64,000 nt of DNA from Prevotella amnii DSM 23384 = JCM 14753 (GCF_000378745.1 NZ_KB905267.1:1-64000), one strand, 5' to 3'. Shown: positions 40,792 to 51,633, counted from the stretch's first letter. The notes: generated by a model not told the origin, from the letters alone. Numbers and translations are program-made.

Positions 40792-42201
40792 ATGGATAAT
40801 ACTACATCTGCTATTCAGGTTAGCACATTGCGCAAGAAGATAGATCTTTTATTGCGAACAGGACAACTATTAATGGAGAGCGCAGCCGACACAAGTCGGG
40901 TTAAGCGTAATATGGAACGTGCTGCGGCTTTCTTAGGATTACCAAAAGAGAACACTCATATTTACGTCAATTATGATATGCTTCAGGTAAATATAAGTGA
41001 TGAGGGGCATAGCTTTTCTAAAATGCAGCGATGTAATAAGCATGTTATAAATATGCTTATTATCCAAGACATTTCAAAGCTTACATGGAAAGCTATTCAG
41101 TACGATTATAGTATAGATCAGTATGCCGATGAGCTGGAAAAGATAGCCCATGGCAGGCATTATTATTCCGAATGGGTGATAGCTATCTGTGCAGGTTTTG
41201 CCTGTGGTGGCTTTAGCATTCAGTTTGGTGCCGACTGGACGGGCTTCTTTTATGCTTCTATAGCTGCTATTTTAGGTAATCGCTTTCGTATGTATCTTAA
41301 TAGCATAGGGTCTAATGTGTATGCTAACTTTGCTGTAGGAGCTTTTGTCTCAACCATTGTTGCATGGTTGTCGTCTTACCTCTCTATGCCTATAGTGCAA
41401 GATGCTCTACCCTCTGGTGTGGCACATATACTGTTATCTTCAACGCCTTTTAGGCCGCTCTTAGCTTGTAGCTTATGGATAGTGCCGGGTGTGCCACTTA
41501 TTAATGCTGTTAATGATATGCTCGACAACTATTTAGAAAACGGCTTGATACGTGCTGCAAACACTGCGCTTATGATAACAGCTTTAGCCTTTGGTATTGT
41601 GCTTGCTATTAAGTGTGGTAGTATAGACAATTTTGTAAAAGATCTCTCTTTGGTGCCTCATCATAACTTTTACGAATATGCTGCCGCTGCTGCTATCTCG
41701 GCAATGGGGTTTGCTACTATATATAATATTCCTTATCGCTTAATGCCATGGATAGCCATAGGTGGTATTATCTGCGTATGCTCACGAAATTTTATCAACT
41801 TAGGTCCAAGCACTAATAATATAGGTTTAGGTATGGGGCTTGTTTTTGGGTCGTTGTGTGGCTCGGCTCTAATATCTATTATAAATATTAAGGCTGTTCA
41901 TTGGTTTCATACCCCTCATCAGTGTATTACCATTCCTGCCGTGATACCTATTATCCCAGGTGTGTTAATGTATCGTGCTCTTTATGGCTTTTTTGAGATG
42001 CAGGGTGTGGTAGGCGAAGTTACAGTAGCTATGCATAATGCCATTAACGGCACTTTAGTGCTTATATGTATAGCTCTTGGAGTGGCTATACCTAACATCT
42101 TTGCACGTAAATGGATAGCTCCTAAGCGTAAGGAAAAGTTACAACGCCTCATTAAAGAGAGAAAAGAACGAGGCAAGTTTGTAGATTTACAAGAAATTTA
42201 G
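40792..42201 (+). CDS. Threonine/serine exporter (ThrE) family protein
   Basis: A 469-residue inner-membrane protein joining the two ThrE domains in one chain: DUF1212-like N-terminal part (LLLRTGQLLMESAADTSRVKRN at about 18-38, then five helices) and the DUF3815-like C-terminal part with another five, containing the block IPAVIPIIPGVLMYRAL. About ten membrane segments in all. The Corynebacterium homologue exports threonine and serine by proton exchange; the substrate here is inferred only. Single gene with its own promoter and terminator. Confidence 0.88.
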   Translation: MDNTTSAIQVSTLRKKIDLLLRTGQLLMESAADTSRVKRNMERAAAFLGLPKENTHIYVNYDMLQVNISDEGHSFSKMQRCNKHVINMLIIQDISKLTWKAIQYDYSIDQYADELEKIAHGRHYYSEWVIAICAGFACGGFSIQFGADWTGFFYASIAAILGNRFRMYLNSIGSNVYANFAVGAFVSTIVAWLSSYLSMPIVQDALPSGVAHILLSSTPFRPLLACSLWIVPGVPLINAVNDMLDNYLENGLIRAANTALMITALAFGIVLAIKCGSIDNFVKDLSLVPHHNFYEYAAAAAISAMGFATIYNIPYRLMPWIAIGGIICVCSRNFINLGPSTNNIGLGMGLVFGSLCGSALISIINIKAVHWFHTPHQCITIPAVIPIIPGVLMYRALYGFFEMQGVVGEVTVAMHNAINGTLVLICIALGVAIPNIFARKWIAPKRKEKLQRLIKERKERGKFVDLQEI

Positions 42202-42218
42202 TTATACTCTCTCCTCAT

Positions 42219-42257
42219 AGCCATTGCCTTATATATAAAAAGGTAATGGCTTTTTTT
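42219..42257 (+). terminator. Terminator after the ThrE-type gene
   Basis: Stem AGCCATTGCCT/AGGTAATGGCT followed by seven T. Confidence 0.75.
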
Positions 42258-42289
42258 AAAGGAAAAGTTATCAATAAATGTGCTTTTTT

Positions 42290-42321
42290 TTTGAAACAGA
42301 TAAAAAAAATATTTATATTTG
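42290..42321 (+). promoter_or_regulatory. tamB-tamL promoter
   Basis: TTTG at 42290-42293, 20 bases, TATATTTG at 42314-42321, 31 bases before the tamB ATG. Confidence 0.7.
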
Positions 42322-42352
42322 TTTTATATTTAGAAAATCCTTGTAAACGCTT

Positions 42353-45300
42353 ATGAAAAAAGGACTAAAGGTTATGATAGCCATTGTGCTGACGCCTGTT
42401 ATTACTTTCTTACTATTACTATTATTATTATATATACCGCCAGTGCAGAATTGGGCTGTAAAAAAAGTGGCTGCTCACATTTCTGAAACTACTAACATGA
42501 CCGTTAGCTTAAAACGCGTAAGGCTTAGCTTCCCGTTAGATTTGCAGCTGGATAGCCTTCTCTTGACTCAGCCTAACCTGTCTATAAAAAATAAGATAGA
42601 TACCATTGCTGATATGCAACAACTTATAGCAAAGGTACAGCTTATGCCGCTCATAGATGGTAAGGTAGAGGTAGATGAGCTTACCTTTAAAAAGCTAAAA
42701 GCTAATACTGCTAATTTCATAGGCGACCTTCGTATTCGTGGAGATATAGAAAGGTTACACCTAATAAGTCATAATATAGATATTAAGGACGAGGCGTTAA
42801 AGCTCAATAGGGCAGACATACGAGGCGGCTGGTTAGATATAGCCTTGGGCGATACTATACCTAAGGATACTACTAAAAAAAAGACGCTTTGGAAAATTAA
42901 GATAGATAAAATAAATATAGACAAAACCCGTTTTGCGCTGCACCTTCCCGGCGACTCTTTGCAGCTAAAGGCACAGTTCGATAAAGTTGAGGCTTTACAA
43001 ACACAGCTCCTTTTACATGACGACATATATAAAATAGGTCAGTTCGACTGGAATGGTGGAGCTTTTTCGTATGTTTTGCCTTATAAGAAGGCAAAACAAA
43101 AAGGGTTTGATGCTAACCACTTACATATAAAAGACATAAACATAGGGCTAAGCTCTTTTATATTTTCTAAGGAATGTCTAAAGTTTGCAGTGCGTGCTGC
43201 CAATATGAGGGAAGGCAGTGGGCTTACTATAAACGAGCTTTCTGGTGCTTTTGCTTATAATAATAAGGCTATAAATCTGTCAGACTTCCATATTAAGCTG
43301 CCTACTTCTATGCTAAACGGACGCTTGGCAATGGATCTAAATGCTTTCGATGCTATTAATCCGGGCAGGCTTACTACAGCTTTAGAAGGGTATGTTACTA
43401 AGGCTGATCTTAAGCCTTTCCTCTATGCTATGCCTCGAAGCGTATATAAAAGTCTGCCTGCTGCTCCTTTAAAAATGAGTGGCACTGTGGTGGGCAACTT
43501 ACAACACATCTCTTTTAGCAAGTTGCGAATAGCCATGTTAGGACACTTTGATTTTTCAGGCTCGGGCAATATAGCCAACATAGTTGGTAAACAGCCCTTT
43601 TATAGCAATTTTAGTGTTAAGGGTAATGCAGCTAATCTCTACTTTATAAGAGATATAATGCCTAAAAGTATAGCAAAAACTCTTCTTCTACCGCGTAATA
43701 TTGGTGTTAACGGGCATCTTACTCTTGGCAAAAATTACTATGCCGGTAATATGTTTCTCTCGCAGGGAGGCGGAACGGTAAAGGCTCTTTTTGCTTATAA
43801 CATACATGCTAACATCTATAAAGCAAACATAAAAGCACGCCAATTTCCCTTACACCATTTTCTGCCTACAATGGGGCTTAGCCGTTTCTCCGGTGCTCTG
43901 ATGGCTTATGGCAGGGGAACGGACGTGATGAGTCAAAGCTCATATAGCACAGTTGCTATGAACATAGCACAGCTAAGATATGATAAATATACCTTAGATG
44001 GTTTTCGTGGTAAGATAAGTAAGCACGGCAATAAGCTCTTTGCAGCTATTAACAGTACTAACAAGATGATAGGGGGGCGGTTTACTTACAAAGGTAATGT
44101 GTCTTCAAAGCTCATAGATGGGCATATAAAAGGCCATCTGACACGCATAGACCTACACTCGTTAGGAGCTATGAAAGAGCGTTATGTCTTATCGGGGTGG
44201 ACAGATGCTCATGTAAGTTCTAACATGAAGGATAAGCATTTCTTTAAAGGCACGCTTCACACTCTTAAGATTACTGACGAAAGCAAACGAGGCAAACAAT
44301 TACTCTTAACGGACAATCTTCTTGCTATGATTAATGTAGCGGGAAAGCGTATGCAAGCAAAGCTGCAAGGCTACATCGTAGATGCTAACCTAAAAGCCCT
44401 TAACATAACCAAGAAGGCTTACCATATAGGCACAAGGGCTAATATTCTTTATACCCAAAGTGGTGCTAATAGCCATAACGTAACGGGCAAGGTGAGCGAT
44501 TTTGCTCTTATAGAACATCGTGATAAAAACGTTATACCGCTGCTAAAGGGCTCTTTTGACATGAGCCTATCTATGAAAGGCAAGCATATAGGGGGCAGCT
44601 TGGAAGGTAATCTTTCTCATGCAGACCTCTATGAGGTGGGTGTTGTAGATAAGCCTTTACGTGCAAGCGGAGAGCTAAACATATCCTTTGCTACGAATGG
44701 GGGTGATGAGCTTAAAGCTAAGGGCTTATTGGGCAAAGTTGTTATAGACGAAAAAAACAAGCAATATACCACAGACGATGTGCTAATAGATGTAGCAAGC
44801 AAGCAAAACAGCTTTACGGCAAAGGTAGATGGCGGCGATTTCCATTTATATACTACTATGGATAAGGGCTTGTTACAACTGGGTAAGAATGCTAATGCCC
44901 TCTCTCAGGCTATTACTAAGCAGATAAAGGATAAGCATATAGACCAGCAGGCACTGCTTAAGCTCTTGCCGCGTGGCATCTTACAGCTCAAGTCTGGAAG
45001 CTCAAACCTCTTTAGAGAGCTTCTGTCAAGCAAAGGTTATAGCTTCGCACATACTGATGTTAGCTTAATGTCTTCTCCCAGTAGGGGGTTAGATGGCGTT
45101 ATAAAAATAGACTCTTTAGTATGCGATAGCATGCAAATGGATAAGGTTAACATAGAGCTAAAGAGCACCGATGGCAAGATAGGGTATAACGCATGGGTTG
45201 CCAATAGCTCTAAAAACAGCTATCCTTACACAGCTTTCTTTGATGGAGCGTTATATGAAGGTGGTATAAAAACCCACTCTGCCATTCTTGACGAGAAAGG

Positions 45301-47473
45301 ACGTGTAGGTATAGATATAGGCTTGCAGCTTGCTATGGCAGAGAATGGTTTGCGTTTTAACATCATATCAAAACAAGCTATAGTGGGATATAAAACCTTT
45401 AATGTAAACCCTTTAAACTATATCTATATAGGACGAGATAAGCGCGTATCTGCTAACCTCGATTTTGTGGCTAAAGACGGCACTGGTCTTAAGGTACGCA
45501 CCGACGACGATGATGAAGCCTCGCTGCAAAACCTCACACTCTCTGTGCATAAGTTTGAGTTAGGCTATCTCTTTAGGTTAATACCTTTCATGCCAAACCT
45601 TTCAGGAGAGTTAGACGGCGATTACCACATTATACAAACACCTACACAGGTAAGCGTGTCGAGCGATATGGGCATAAAAAACTTTGTTTATGAAAACAGT
45701 CCTATAGGCAACGTAGGCTTACAAATGGTATATATGCCAAAGGGCGATAAAAGCCATTATATAGATGCTATAATAAGTAAGGACGATGTAGAAGTGGGTA
45801 CGCTTAATGGTACTTACGACAGCGCAGGCGAGGGCTGCCTTAATGCTGTTTTAAGTATGAACAAGTTCCCTTTAAGCTATGTTAATGGTTTTATACCTGA
45901 AAAGATAGTAGGCTTATATGGTGAAGGCGACGGCTCTCTTACCGTGCAAGGCAAGCTAAGCAGTCTTGACATAACAGGTAAGGTATATGCTCATGGGGCT
46001 TATCTAAGGAGCGATCCCTATGGCGTAAAGATGCGCTTTGGTGAGAAACCTTTGGTAATAGAGGATAGCAAAATAGCTCTTACCGACTTTAAGCTGTATG
46101 ACAACAATAACAATCCCTTAACGCTTAACGGCACATTAGACATCTCAAACACTAACAATATGATGCTTAATGTGGCTCTTCGTGCTCAAAACTTCCAGCT
46201 TATCAATGCTAAGGAGAACCCACGCTCTGAAGCCTATGGTAAAGCTATAGTAGATTTTATGGGAAGTGTGAGGGGAGAGGTAAGCAATCTTCACCTGTCT
46301 GGCATACTTAACGTGCTTGGTAGCACCGATATGAACTATATTGTTAAAGATCAAAGCCTAATGAGCGATACAAAGCTGCAAGACTTGGTGAAGTTCGCTA
46401 ACTTTAAAGATACTACCACAAAGGTGATACCACGCGGCGATCTCAAAGGATTCTCTATGGACTTACACATGAACATAGACGAGCAAGCACGTATAAAAAC
46501 TATCCTTAACCCCGAACATACTAACTACATAGACATGATAGGAGGGGGAAACCTAAACCTTAGCTACGACCCCGTTAATGGCGTGCAGCTACGTGGACGA
46601 TATACGCTAAACAGTGGTAAGATGAAATATACTATGGACGTAATACCTCTGCGCACCTTTTACATAAGGCAAGGAAGCTATGTAAACTTTACCGGAGATC
46701 CTATGCTGCCTACGCTAAACATAGAGGCTACCGAAAACGTACGTGCTAATGTGTCTACGGGGACAAGAAGCGGCAGGTTAGTAGACTTTCTTTGTGGGGT
46801 GAAACTTACCAAGCAATTTCCCAAACCAAGCATAGAGTTTATCATAGAAGCACCAGAGGACCAGGAGATGACTAACTCGCTGAAGACAAAATCGGTGGAG
46901 GAACGCTCTAAGCTGGCTGTAACGATGTTAGCATCAGGACTATATTTCGATGGAGATAATATCTCAAATGCTAACAATGCCATGAGTGGAGCTTTGGCAA
47001 GTTTCCTACAAACGCAAGTAAACTCTATCACCGGGCGAGCTTTAAACTCTATGGGGTTAGACCTTTCGGCTAACTTAGAAACGGCTGCCGATGTAAACGG
47101 GGCTTTACATACCGATTATACTTTTAAGTTTTCTAAACGGCTATGGAACAACAGGCTTAAAATAATATTAGGCGGACGTGTGTCTACAGGCTCTGCCTTA
47201 GCACGCGAAAACGGAGCTTACTTTGACAATTTCTCCATAGAATATCGCCTTAACAGGAACGAAACAAAATATCTTAAGCTCTATTACGAACGTGAAGCAT
47301 ACGACTGGCTGGAAGGTAATCTGAGCGAATATGGTATAGGTTTTCTTTGGAGACGTAAGATCAGCAGGTTTTGGGACATATTAAGACTAAGGAAAGATAC
47401 CGGCTCCTTGCCAAAGCCTGTTATAGCAGATACCATACCTGATATTATAAAATATCCTCCTTTAAAATTTTAA
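42353..47473 (+). CDS. tamB: Translocation and assembly module protein TamB
   Basis: A 1706-residue AsmA-like/TamB protein bridging inner and outer membranes. A signal-anchor helix is at 7-30 (VMIAIVLTPVITFLLLLLLLY). The body is repetitive beta-strand sequence expected to form a long hydrophobic groove. The C-terminal TamB (DUF490) domain lies at about 1300-1650, with the tell-tale KMKYTMDVIPLRTFYIRQGS and PTLNIEATENVRANVS. TamB proteins move lipids or help insert outer-membrane proteins. Its partner gene starts 24 bases later. Length is within the large range known for Bacteroidetes. Confidence 0.93.
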   Translation: MKKGLKVMIAIVLTPVITFLLLLLLLYIPPVQNWAVKKVAAHISETTNMTVSLKRVRLSFPLDLQLDSLLLTQPNLSIKNKIDTIADMQQLIAKVQLMPLIDGKVEVDELTFKKLKANTANFIGDLRIRGDIERLHLISHNIDIKDEALKLNRADIRGGWLDIALGDTIPKDTTKKKTLWKIKIDKINIDKTRFALHLPGDSLQLKAQFDKVEALQTQLLLHDDIYKIGQFDWNGGAFSYVLPYKKAKQKGFDANHLHIKDINIGLSSFIFSKECLKFAVRAANMREGSGLTINELSGAFAYNNKAINLSDFHIKLPTSMLNGRLAMDLNAFDAINPGRLTTALEGYVTKADLKPFLYAMPRSVYKSLPAAPLKMSGTVVGNLQHISFSKLRIAMLGHFDFSGSGNIANIVGKQPFYSNFSVKGNAANLYFIRDIMPKSIAKTLLLPRNIGVNGHLTLGKNYYAGNMFLSQGGGTVKALFAYNIHANIYKANIKARQFPLHHFLPTMGLSRFSGALMAYGRGTDVMSQSSYSTVAMNIAQLRYDKYTLDGFRGKISKHGNKLFAAINSTNKMIGGRFTYKGNVSSKLIDGHIKGHLTRIDLHSLGAMKERYVLSGWTDAHVSSNMKDKHFFKGTLHTLKITDESKRGKQLLLTDNLLAMINVAGKRMQAKLQGYIVDANLKALNITKKAYHIGTRANILYTQSGANSHNVTGKVSDFALIEHRDKNVIPLLKGSFDMSLSMKGKHIGGSLEGNLSHADLYEVGVVDKPLRASGELNISFATNGGDELKAKGLLGKVVIDEKNKQYTTDDVLIDVASKQNSFTAKVDGGDFHLYTTMDKGLLQLGKNANALSQAITKQIKDKHIDQQALLKLLPRGILQLKSGSSNLFRELLSSKGYSFAHTDVSLMSSPSRGLDGVIKIDSLVCDSMQMDKVNIELKSTDGKIGYNAWVANSSKNSYPYTAFFDGALYEGGIKTHSAILDEKGRVGIDIGLQLAMAENGLRFNIISKQAIVGYKTFNVNPLNYIYIGRDKRVSANLDFVAKDGTGLKVRTDDDDEASLQNLTLSVHKFELGYLFRLIPFMPNLSGELDGDYHIIQTPTQVSVSSDMGIKNFVYENSPIGNVGLQMVYMPKGDKSHYIDAIISKDDVEVGTLNGTYDSAGEGCLNAVLSMNKFPLSYVNGFIPEKIVGLYGEGDGSLTVQGKLSSLDITGKVYAHGAYLRSDPYGVKMRFGEKPLVIEDSKIALTDFKLYDNNNNPLTLNGTLDISNTNNMMLNVALRAQNFQLINAKENPRSEAYGKAIVDFMGSVRGEVSNLHLSGILNVLGSTDMNYIVKDQSLMSDTKLQDLVKFANFKDTTTKVIPRGDLKGFSMDLHMNIDEQARIKTILNPEHTNYIDMIGGGNLNLSYDPVNGVQLRGRYTLNSGKMKYTMDVIPLRTFYIRQGSYVNFTGDPMLPTLNIEATENVRANVSTGTRSGRLVDFLCGVKLTKQFPKPSIEFIIEAPEDQEMTNSLKTKSVEERSKLAVTMLASGLYFDGDNISNANNAMSGALASFLQTQVNSITGRALNSMGLDLSANLETAADVNGALHTDYTFKFSKRLWNNRLKIILGGRVSTGSALARENGAYFDNFSIEYRLNRNETKYLKLYYEREAYDWLEGNLSEYGIGFLWRRKISRFWDILRLRKDTGSLPKPVIADTIPDIIKYPPLKF

Positions 47474-47497
47474 AACTACTCTTTTCACATATTGCTA

Positions 47498-49840
47498 ATG
47501 AAACGTATGAATATAAAAAAGCTAAAAAAGCAGTATCCTCTCTTGCTCATTACCGTGTTAATGCTCTCGGCTTGTAGCACCACGTCAGGGCTTCGCGACG
47601 ACCAGCAGCTATACACAGGAATGCTGAAAACACAATATGATAACTACACCAAGAACAGCCATTTCTATAATGTACAAGAAGAGCTTGACCTTGTCCTTGC
47701 CTCTAAGCCTAACGGCTCTCTGCTTGGAAGCCCATCTATACGCTCGCCTTTCCCTATAGGGCTATGGATATGGAACGCCTTTGCTAACGACACCACACGC
47801 TTTAGCCGCTGGATAACAAAGACTTTTGGTTCTACACCGGTAACATTAAGCACCGTAACACCAGAGCTTAGGGTGAAAGTGGGAGAGAATCTGCTTAACA
47901 AAAGAGGATATTTTGATGGTAAGATAACCTATGATGCTATACAGCAAAGCAATAAGAAGAAGGTAAAGCTAAGATATAACGTTAGCATGGGACGCTTGTG
48001 GACTATAGATAGCATAAGCTATACTAACTTCCCTGCTCAGATGAGCAAGCTCATAGCGGCAAGTCGTCAGCAGTCTGAAATAAAAAAAGGCTCTCCTTTC
48101 GATGTTGCTGCTTTAGAAAAAGAGCGACAACGCATCACACTGCTCTTTAAAGACAATGGTTACTACTATTACCAAAACAACAACGCAAGCTACCTTGCCG
48201 ACACTGCCGAGGTGAGCGGCAGAGCTAACATTCGTCTTCAGTTAGCCGACTCTGTGAGCAGCAAAGCCTTACGACAGTGGCATATAGGCGATGTTACCAT
48301 AAATCTGCGCCGCGACTATCAAGAGCCCTTAGCTAAGCATAAGCACTACGGCAGCCTTACTATAAACTATAACGGTAAGCACCCACCGTTACACCCACGC
48401 TTGCTATGTAGCGAGGTGGAGGACATGAAAGACGAAGCATACAACTATGAGAAGATGCAGCGTTACAGGCAAAAGCTAAGCTCTACGGGTATCTTTCAGA
48501 CGGCTGCCTTTACTTTTTCGCCAAAAGACGCTACAGATACCTGCAAGGTGCTTAACCTAAACGTAGACGCTGTATTTGATAAGCCATATAGCTTTTTTGT
48601 GGAAGCATACGGAAAAGGTAAGACAAATCAGCGTTACGGGCCAGAGCTTGTAGTGGGTCTTACCAAGCGCAACGCCTTTAGAGCAGGCGAACTGCTCAAC
48701 ATTAATGTGCATGGCTCTTATGCGTGGTCGTCGGCAAGGAGTAACAGCAATGCCACTTTTAGCTTAGACAACTATGAGTATGGCTTAGAAACAAGCATAC
48801 AATATCCACGCATCTTAACCCCTACGTTTATAACCTTTGCTAAGAAAAGAGGTAAGAGGGCTTTCTTCTCTACACCATCTACTACGGTAAAGGCGTCTTT
48901 TGCCGTCATTAACCGTGCCGGATACTTTCGCCGTCATGTGGCTTCTGCCGATTTTACCTATCAGTGGCAACCTACCGAGCAAAGTATGTTTACCTTCTCG
49001 CCCCTTATCTTAACATACGAATATATGAATGCTACCACAAAGGCATATACCAGCATGACAGAAGACTTGCCATATCTTAAAATATCTATGGCGGACCAGT
49101 TTATACCTAAGATGCAATTCCAATACACCTATATGAGCAGTAGCAGCTATGCCAACCCTATAAAATGGTGGACTACGGTGAGCGAGGCGTCTAACATACT
49201 CTCTTTAGGATATATGGCAGCAGGGAAGAGGTGGCAGCAGAGCAATAAGAAGATGTTTAAAAACCCGTATGCACAATTTCTTAAAGTGGAAACTAACTTT
49301 ACTAAGACATGGCAGCTGTCTAAGCTCTCTTCTCTTGCTGCCCATCTTAATGCAGGCATAATATGGGTATATGGCAACAGTGAGGCAGCTCCTTATACGG
49401 AGCAGTTTTATATAGGCGGAGCTAATAGCATACGTGCCTTTAATGTGCGTGAGATAGGGCCGGGCAGATATCGCTCTAAGTCGGTAGCCTCGTCTTATGT
49501 AGAGCAGACGGGGGACGTAAAGCTGCAGGCTAACATAGAGTATCGTCCTCACCTCTTTAGAGAGCTTTATGGGGCTGTCTTCCTTGACGCGGGTAACGTA
49601 TGGACCTTACATAACGAGGCAGAACGCCCTTTGGGGCAGCTCCTCTTTCCTAATATGCTTACACAGATAGGTGTAGGCACAGGTGTGGGGCTTCGTTACG
49701 ACATAGGCTATTTTATGATTCGGCTCGACTGGGGTGTAGGTCTTCATGTGCCTTACCCTACGGGTAAAGCAGGCTTTTATAATATCTCTTCTTTCCGTGA
49801 TGCGCAAGCCTTACACCTTGCTATAGGCTTGCCCTTCTAA
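47498..49840 (+). CDS. tamL: BamA/TamA family outer-membrane protein, lipidated form
   Basis: About 780 residues: signal peptide with lipobox at LMLSAC, POTRA-like repeats (about 75-330), and a C-terminal 16-strand barrel ending in the F-containing motif LHLAIGLPF. GGANSIRAFNVREIGPG carries the conserved loop-6 region (variant of VRGF/Y), and LFLDAGNVW and GTGVGLRYD are late barrel strands. The ATG at 47498 is preferred over a TTG six bases upstream. A lipidated TamA variant (TamL) paired with TamB is known in Bacteroidetes. It forms an operon with tamB and is followed by a strong terminator. Confidence 0.9.
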   Translation: MKRMNIKKLKKQYPLLLITVLMLSACSTTSGLRDDQQLYTGMLKTQYDNYTKNSHFYNVQEELDLVLASKPNGSLLGSPSIRSPFPIGLWIWNAFANDTTRFSRWITKTFGSTPVTLSTVTPELRVKVGENLLNKRGYFDGKITYDAIQQSNKKKVKLRYNVSMGRLWTIDSISYTNFPAQMSKLIAASRQQSEIKKGSPFDVAALEKERQRITLLFKDNGYYYYQNNNASYLADTAEVSGRANIRLQLADSVSSKALRQWHIGDVTINLRRDYQEPLAKHKHYGSLTINYNGKHPPLHPRLLCSEVEDMKDEAYNYEKMQRYRQKLSSTGIFQTAAFTFSPKDATDTCKVLNLNVDAVFDKPYSFFVEAYGKGKTNQRYGPELVVGLTKRNAFRAGELLNINVHGSYAWSSARSNSNATFSLDNYEYGLETSIQYPRILTPTFITFAKKRGKRAFFSTPSTTVKASFAVINRAGYFRRHVASADFTYQWQPTEQSMFTFSPLILTYEYMNATTKAYTSMTEDLPYLKISMADQFIPKMQFQYTYMSSSSYANPIKWWTTVSEASNILSLGYMAAGKRWQQSNKKMFKNPYAQFLKVETNFTKTWQLSKLSSLAAHLNAGIIWVYGNSEAAPYTEQFYIGGANSIRAFNVREIGPGRYRSKSVASSYVEQTGDVKLQANIEYRPHLFRELYGAVFLDAGNVWTLHNEAERPLGQLLFPNMLTQIGVGTGVGLRYDIGYFMIRLDWGVGLHVPYPTGKAGFYNISSFRDAQALHLAIGLPF

Positions 49841-49849
49841 AGCCTCGCT

Positions 49850-49859
49850 CCCCCCCCCC
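49850..49859 (+). repeat. Ten-base C tract downstream of tamL
   Basis: Homopolymer run of ten C, nine bases past the tamL stop. Runs of this length slip in replication; here it lies between convergent genes and outside any frame. Confidence 0.7.
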
Positions 49860-49910
49860 TCTTAAGCCTGCCATGCTAAAGCTCTCTATGGGAAAGAAGA
49901 AGCAAAGACA

Positions 49911-49964
49911 AAGCGCAACGCCTTACGTTTTTTATCATTACGTGGCGTTGCGCTTTCTTTTCTT
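49911..49964 (+). terminator. Terminator between tamL and the fimbrillin gene
   Basis: Twelve-base-pair GC-rich stem AAGCGCAACGCC/GGCGTTGCGCTT (49911-49922 with 49944-49955) around a shorter inner stem, then TCTTTTCTT. It probably serves both convergent transcripts. Confidence 0.75.
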
Positions 49965-50011
49965 ACCGCTTAGCTGCTTGCCTTATGCCAGCTATTAGAG
50001 TTGTTGGGCTA

Positions 50012-51580
50012 TTATTGGGGGAAACCTTTTACTGCTTGTTTAAGTGTCATTACAGCACCATCAAGCTCTATGTGTATTTGAATCTTATCAAATGGTTGTT
50101 TAGTAATTTTGTCTGGTTTCCCTTTTTTACCAGGTATTATAAGGTCTGGTATCTTTGGATAATACTTTGGATTGAAAGTTAAGGTGAAATGCCCATACTT
50201 ATCGTTGCTATCAGGCTGCTTTATATCTCCGACAACTACGCTTCCTTCAGGTACTTCTACGTCTCTGTTACGTTCTCGTTTGCCGTTTTTACCATTAGAA
50301 TAATAGTCATACGTAATCTTTACTATTCTAAACGTATGAGGTGCCACTATTAAAGGAATAGGTTCTTTTTGAGATTTTGTCTTCGCTACGTATCGAGCGG
50401 AGAATATAGTTAAGCCATATTTTGTAGTTCCTTCATTAGTTTTTTCTTCTTTATCTGCATCTGTTTTTAAATTATATGCTGAAGAACTTGTTGTTTCTGC
50501 TCCTTTCTTTGTAATAAAATATAATAGTGGGTTCAAATCTTCCTGAGGAGGCTTAGCACCTATATTATATTTTTCTACCTGACCAGCTGTATATGGTTTG
50601 TCATCTTTTAATTTGAGAGGAATGGTTATCAGCTTTAGTGGAAGTCTAGAATCTTCTTGAATATTTCCATCAGCACCATATTTCTCATCTTTCTTTAAAA
50701 CTACCTCTGCTATGGCGTCTTTGCCTATCGGTTGTGGTATCATGAAGATGGTAAGGTTGTCGTACTTATTATTGCTTGCTTTTAGCCCAGTAAACTGGGT
50801 TCTGTTTATCTGTGTGGTGGTGATGTTGCTTGTCTTAATAAACACATAGCTCTTCTCGCCAGAGGTTTCCCATGTGAAACGCTCTGCGTCGGTGGTCTTC
50901 GATAAGTCTACATTGCACGTACCTTTAGTATATAGGCCTGTTAGGCGAATGCCCTCAATGGTGTAACCAGTAGGTACGCGGTCGCCAATGGCAAAGTTGA
51001 TAGCTGTAAGGGCATGATGCATGTTTACAGTCTGTTCACCATCTATCACGTCGTTTTTGCTGTTCTCACTTGTTATGGTAAACTCAGGAGCCTCACCTAT
51101 TAGCAAGTCTTGTTGTGTAGACATGTCCTCTTGTAAGGCGTAGGTAAGGGTGTATGTGTTGTCGCCTGTCCTTGTAAAGGCGTTGTCTGCGAGCTTAGGA
51201 TATACGGCAGCTATCTTTACCTTAGGCATGCTTTCCTTATATGTAGCCACTTTGCCGCCTACATGCACTATACCGTCTTTCTTCTCTGCGCTACCGTTGT
51301 TAATAAAGTTAGGATTTGTGTTTATACCTTCGCCGTCTTTACGTGCATAGCCATATACACCAAAGGTAGCATTGTCTGCCATTTGTGATATTTCGTCGTA
51401 CATAGTGCCTCGTGTGTGGGGACCAAAGCTTAGCTTTACTATCTTAGCGCTTTCTGCTTTGTAGTCTTTAACATGAGTGCTATTATTGTCGATATCTTGT
51501 GAGCAAGATGTTGTAATAGCTGCCAAACCCATCGTAAGGGCAGCTGTAATAGCCTTATAGCTTAAAAAAAAGTGTTTCAT
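50012..51580 (-). CDS. Fimbrillin family lipoprotein (Mfa1-like)
   Basis: A 522-residue surface lipoprotein. The signal peptide MKHFFLSYKAITAALTMGLA runs into AITTSC with lipobox Cys26. The body reads as the all-beta Mfa_like_1 fold: TFGVYGYARKDG, VHVGGKVATYKESMPKVKIAAVYP, and MHHALTAINFAIGDRVPTGY followed by KLYGLYT-like strand LTGLYTKGTCNVDL. Fimbrillins are built into pili by donor-strand exchange after cleavage, or remain as surface adhesins. No usher-type or anchor gene is adjacent. A 64-residue companion lies 53 bases upstream on the same strand. Confidence 0.88.
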   Translation of the reverse strand: MKHFFLSYKAITAALTMGLAAITTSCSQDIDNNSTHVKDYKAESAKIVKLSFGPHTRGTMYDEISQMADNATFGVYGYARKDGEGINTNPNFINNGSAEKKDGIVHVGGKVATYKESMPKVKIAAVYPKLADNAFTRTGDNTYTLTYALQEDMSTQQDLLIGEAPEFTITSENSKNDVIDGEQTVNMHHALTAINFAIGDRVPTGYTIEGIRLTGLYTKGTCNVDLSKTTDAERFTWETSGEKSYVFIKTSNITTTQINRTQFTGLKASNNKYDNLTIFMIPQPIGKDAIAEVVLKKDEKYGADGNIQEDSRLPLKLITIPLKLKDDKPYTAGQVEKYNIGAKPPQEDLNPLLYFITKKGAETTSSSAYNLKTDADKEEKTNEGTTKYGLTIFSARYVAKTKSQKEPIPLIVAPHTFRIVKITYDYYSNGKNGKRERNRDVEVPEGSVVVGDIKQPDSNDKYGHFTLTFNPKYYPKIPDLIIPGKKGKPDKITKQPFDKIQIHIELDGAVMTLKQAVKGFPQ

Positions 51581-51633
51581 TTGCTTTAATAATGTTTTGT
51601 TACCGTGTGTGTGTTATAAAAGATATTATGTCT

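Noticed and set aside
49147-49807. Several minus-strand frames within tamL
   Set aside because: They are shadows of a clear outer-membrane barrel gene and have no signal peptide, motif or ribosome-binding site.
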